Assembly: GCF_009362785.1 (NCBI RefSeq)
Contig: NZ_WHNQ01000004.1
Location: 124,001-188,000, forward strand
Length of the DNA stretch: 64,000 bases
Source of the DNA: Paraburkholderia atlantica
GTDB lineage: Bacteria; Pseudomonadota; Gammaproteobacteria; Burkholderiales; Burkholderiaceae
Reading direction: 5' to 3'
Of the stretch, positions 62,590 to 64,000 are shown piece after piece. Each line of letters starts with the position of its first letter. Position 1 is the stretch's first letter. Both the position numbers and the translations under genes were made by a program. The notes under the pieces are model-generated. The model saw only the letters and a list, made by a program, of their open reading frames with translations, was not told the DNA's origin and made no database searches.

Positions 62590-62880
62590 TCAATGCAGCG
62601 TGGACCGCTCGGGCGCACCGAACAGCAGCTCATCGATCAGGGCGGTGGTGAACGTCAGTTGCGTTTCGAGCGATTGACGTGCGGCTTGCGCGCCCGCTTC
62701 GTCGCTTCGGGCAACGGCCGCGTGCGCCTGCGTGGCGAGACGCAGGATAGCTTCGGAACCACGTTGCAGTTCGCGCATCGCGGGGTCGTTCGGACCCAGC
62801 GTCGGCTGATCCCGTTCCGAGGTGGTGAGTTCCGGCAGGTCGGTGTCGAACCGGCGGGGTTTGTTGTGACGGGAGGACAT
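62590..62880 (-). CDS. Small hypothetical protein
   Basis: A 96-residue hydrophilic protein: basic start (SSRHNKPRRF), then two helices from about residue 33 (MRELQRGSEAILRLATQAHAAVARS; SLETQLTFTTALIDELLF). AGGAG lies about 7 bases before the ATG. No signal peptide or domain recognised. Possibly in one unit with the two smaller genes downstream. Confidence 0.65.
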   Translation of the reverse strand: MSSRHNKPRRFDTDLPELTTSERDQPTLGPNDPAMRELQRGSEAILRLATQAHAAVARSDEAGAQAARQSLETQLTFTTALIDELLFGAPERSTLH

Positions 62881-63129
62881 CCGGGGCTCCTGACGGAAAA
62901 GCGCGATATACGCGACGGGACGAACTCAGTGTGCGCCGGCCCCCTGCGCTTCAATTCGCCGAACAGAAGCCGAATCTGAAGCTAATCCGGGGTCTTCGAG
63001 AAAAACGAGGGTTTTTACCGAGCAATCAGCGCTGGGGGGCCGCAAATCCCGTCGCCGGGGGGCGTCGGAGTTCGCGGCAATGGCAGGAAAACGTCTACCT
63101 TGCGGAAGCAGAAAAGACTCTGAGCGGTC

Positions 63130-63462
63130 TTAAGCTGCCGGAACGACGTCGATGCGCAATGCCTCGCCGCCGGCGGCAATCACCAGCAGGTGGTCGACGT
63201 TCGGATGGGCGCCCGGACGGTTGCGCGCGTCGGCCGTATGCTCGGCGAACAGCGCCAGGCCGTGTTCGGCCGCCTTCGCGTCGAGCGTGCCGAACGCGCC
63301 GCGCAGGTAGTTGTACACCGCGAGCGAGCCCTGCTTGCCCGGTTTGTTCTCGATAGTAGCGACCACGGCACCGCTGCCGTTGACCAGATCGATGCGTGCG
63401 ATGCCGTCGATTGCCGGCATTCTGGCGAGATTTTCCTTGAAAACGTTGCTCGGTTCGATCAT
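63130..63462 (-). CDS. DUF2322 family protein
   Basis: A 110-residue cytoplasmic protein of the DUF2322 family, recognised by GKQGSLAVYNYLRGAFGTLD, the GLALFAEHTADARNRPGAHPNVDHLL stretch and the end RIDVVPA. AAGGAG precedes the ATG at 63462 by 8 bases; an in-frame GTG three codons earlier is too close to it. The function is not known. It stands alone. Confidence 0.82.
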   Translation of the reverse strand: MIEPSNVFKENLARMPAIDGIARIDLVNGSGAVVATIENKPGKQGSLAVYNYLRGAFGTLDAKAAEHGLALFAEHTADARNRPGAHPNVDHLLVIAAGGEALRIDVVPAA

Positions 63463-64000
63463 TGAAACCACTCCTTCCGTTCTAAAAAATGCATGGCGGG
63501 CCGTATCTTATCCGATGGGCGGCGGGCGGGTGAATTGGCGGCCACGGCGGACCGGCACGCGCTGCCGATGCCTGGTATTCCTAGTAAATGTTTCGCACGG
63601 ATCAAGGGCTCGACAAGCCAGAGAAAACGTTTAACTGAACGCGCGCAATCCATAAGAATCCGACCACCGTGTAATCACTTTCGAAAGACACCGGCATGGA
63701 GACGAAAGCAACGCGTCGGCCTCACGACGCGCGGATGCTTCGCCAACCTAACTAACTTTCTCGGAATTAACCAAATCGATAATCACTGTCGATCGCACAT
63801 AAAATCAACCTCCAAACTCAAAACGATAAACGAGGGGTCAAATCATCGAATACCCACCTTATCCGCGCCGCACAGCGACTTGCTCGCGTTTTGGACCGCT
63901 TGCAATCCACCGTGAGATATGATCTCCTACGTCTTACAGGCTATTTATCTGCCGCGATTTCAGCGGAGGAACAGCCAAGCAGAGTAAGGAAGATCACCAA
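63463..64000. other. Non-coding end of the window
   Basis: About 540 bases with no gene I can support; composition becomes AT-rich from about 63740. A 140-codon frame at 63493-63915 has no features. AAGGAAG near 63985-63991 could be the ribosome site of a gene that starts just beyond the window. Confidence 0.45.

Overview
The window is GC-rich, gene-dense chromosomal DNA. Gene content and protein sequences point to a member of the Burkholderiaceae, most like Paraburkholderia: a beta-proteobacterial HU protein, a DNA polymerase II, many LysR regulators paired with aromatic or organic-acid pathways, DUF2891/DUF979 genes and a PqiABC system. No rRNA, tRNA, CRISPR array, intact transposase or phage gene was seen.

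Layout. 1-5.2 kb: the end of an aroG-type DAHP synthase, an HU protein, a small secreted protein, a GGDEF-EAL membrane protein and a DUF899 protein. 5.4-10.3 kb: a LysR regulator, a major facilitator superfamily (MFS) transporter, an AhpD-like protein, a cupin and a DedA-rhodanese fusion closed by a terminator. 11.0-14.6 kb: a spuA-spuB-spuC-like polyamine operon behind a roughly 650-base leader, then a hydrolase and a DUF2278 protein. 16.3-22.0 kb: a mandelate-type module (aromatic-acid transporter, aldehyde dehydrogenase, benzoylformate decarboxylase) with a divergent LysR. It abuts a DUF979 remnant and an intact DUF2891 gene, which marks an old rearrangement junction. polB follows.

25.7-31.7 kb is accessory and visibly AT-richer in parts. 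It holds a secreted BON protein, a Cu+ P-type ATPase with YHS and heavy-metal-binding N-terminal modules, a secreted small barrel-type protein, long non-coding stretches and a decayed DNA/RNA endonuclease gene. 31.8-36.4 kb is a co-oriented unit of LysR, a domain-permuted aconitase and an MFS carrier, probably for a tri- or dicarboxylic acid. 36.5-42.2 kb holds an Fe(II)/2OG oxygenase with a 27-base tandem duplication, a DsbA-like protein, a CPBP-like membrane protein, PpnP, a second BON protein, a Pro/Gln/Tyr-rich secreted protein and a royal-jelly-type propeller.

42.5-45.6 kb is a translationally coupled pqiA-pqiB-pqiC operon for envelope lipid transport. 46.8-50.4 kb carries ligB-ligA-type extradiol dioxygenase genes divergent from a GntR regulator that is coupled to a LysR-type regulator with two N-terminal helix-turn-helix domains. 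50.5-52.6 kb is a TPR glycosyltransferase. 52.9-57.3 kb is a DUF2946, TonB-dependent receptor and PepSY membrane protein set that looks like metal (possibly copper) acquisition. The rest holds a DeoR regulator coupled to an MFS gene, a sterol-desaturase-like hydroxylase, an M23 peptidase behind a PmrA-type box, three small unknown proteins and a DUF2322 protein.

Starts were chosen from visible Shine-Dalgarno sequences and recalled family alignments. Functions are inferred by recognition of families, not by any search.
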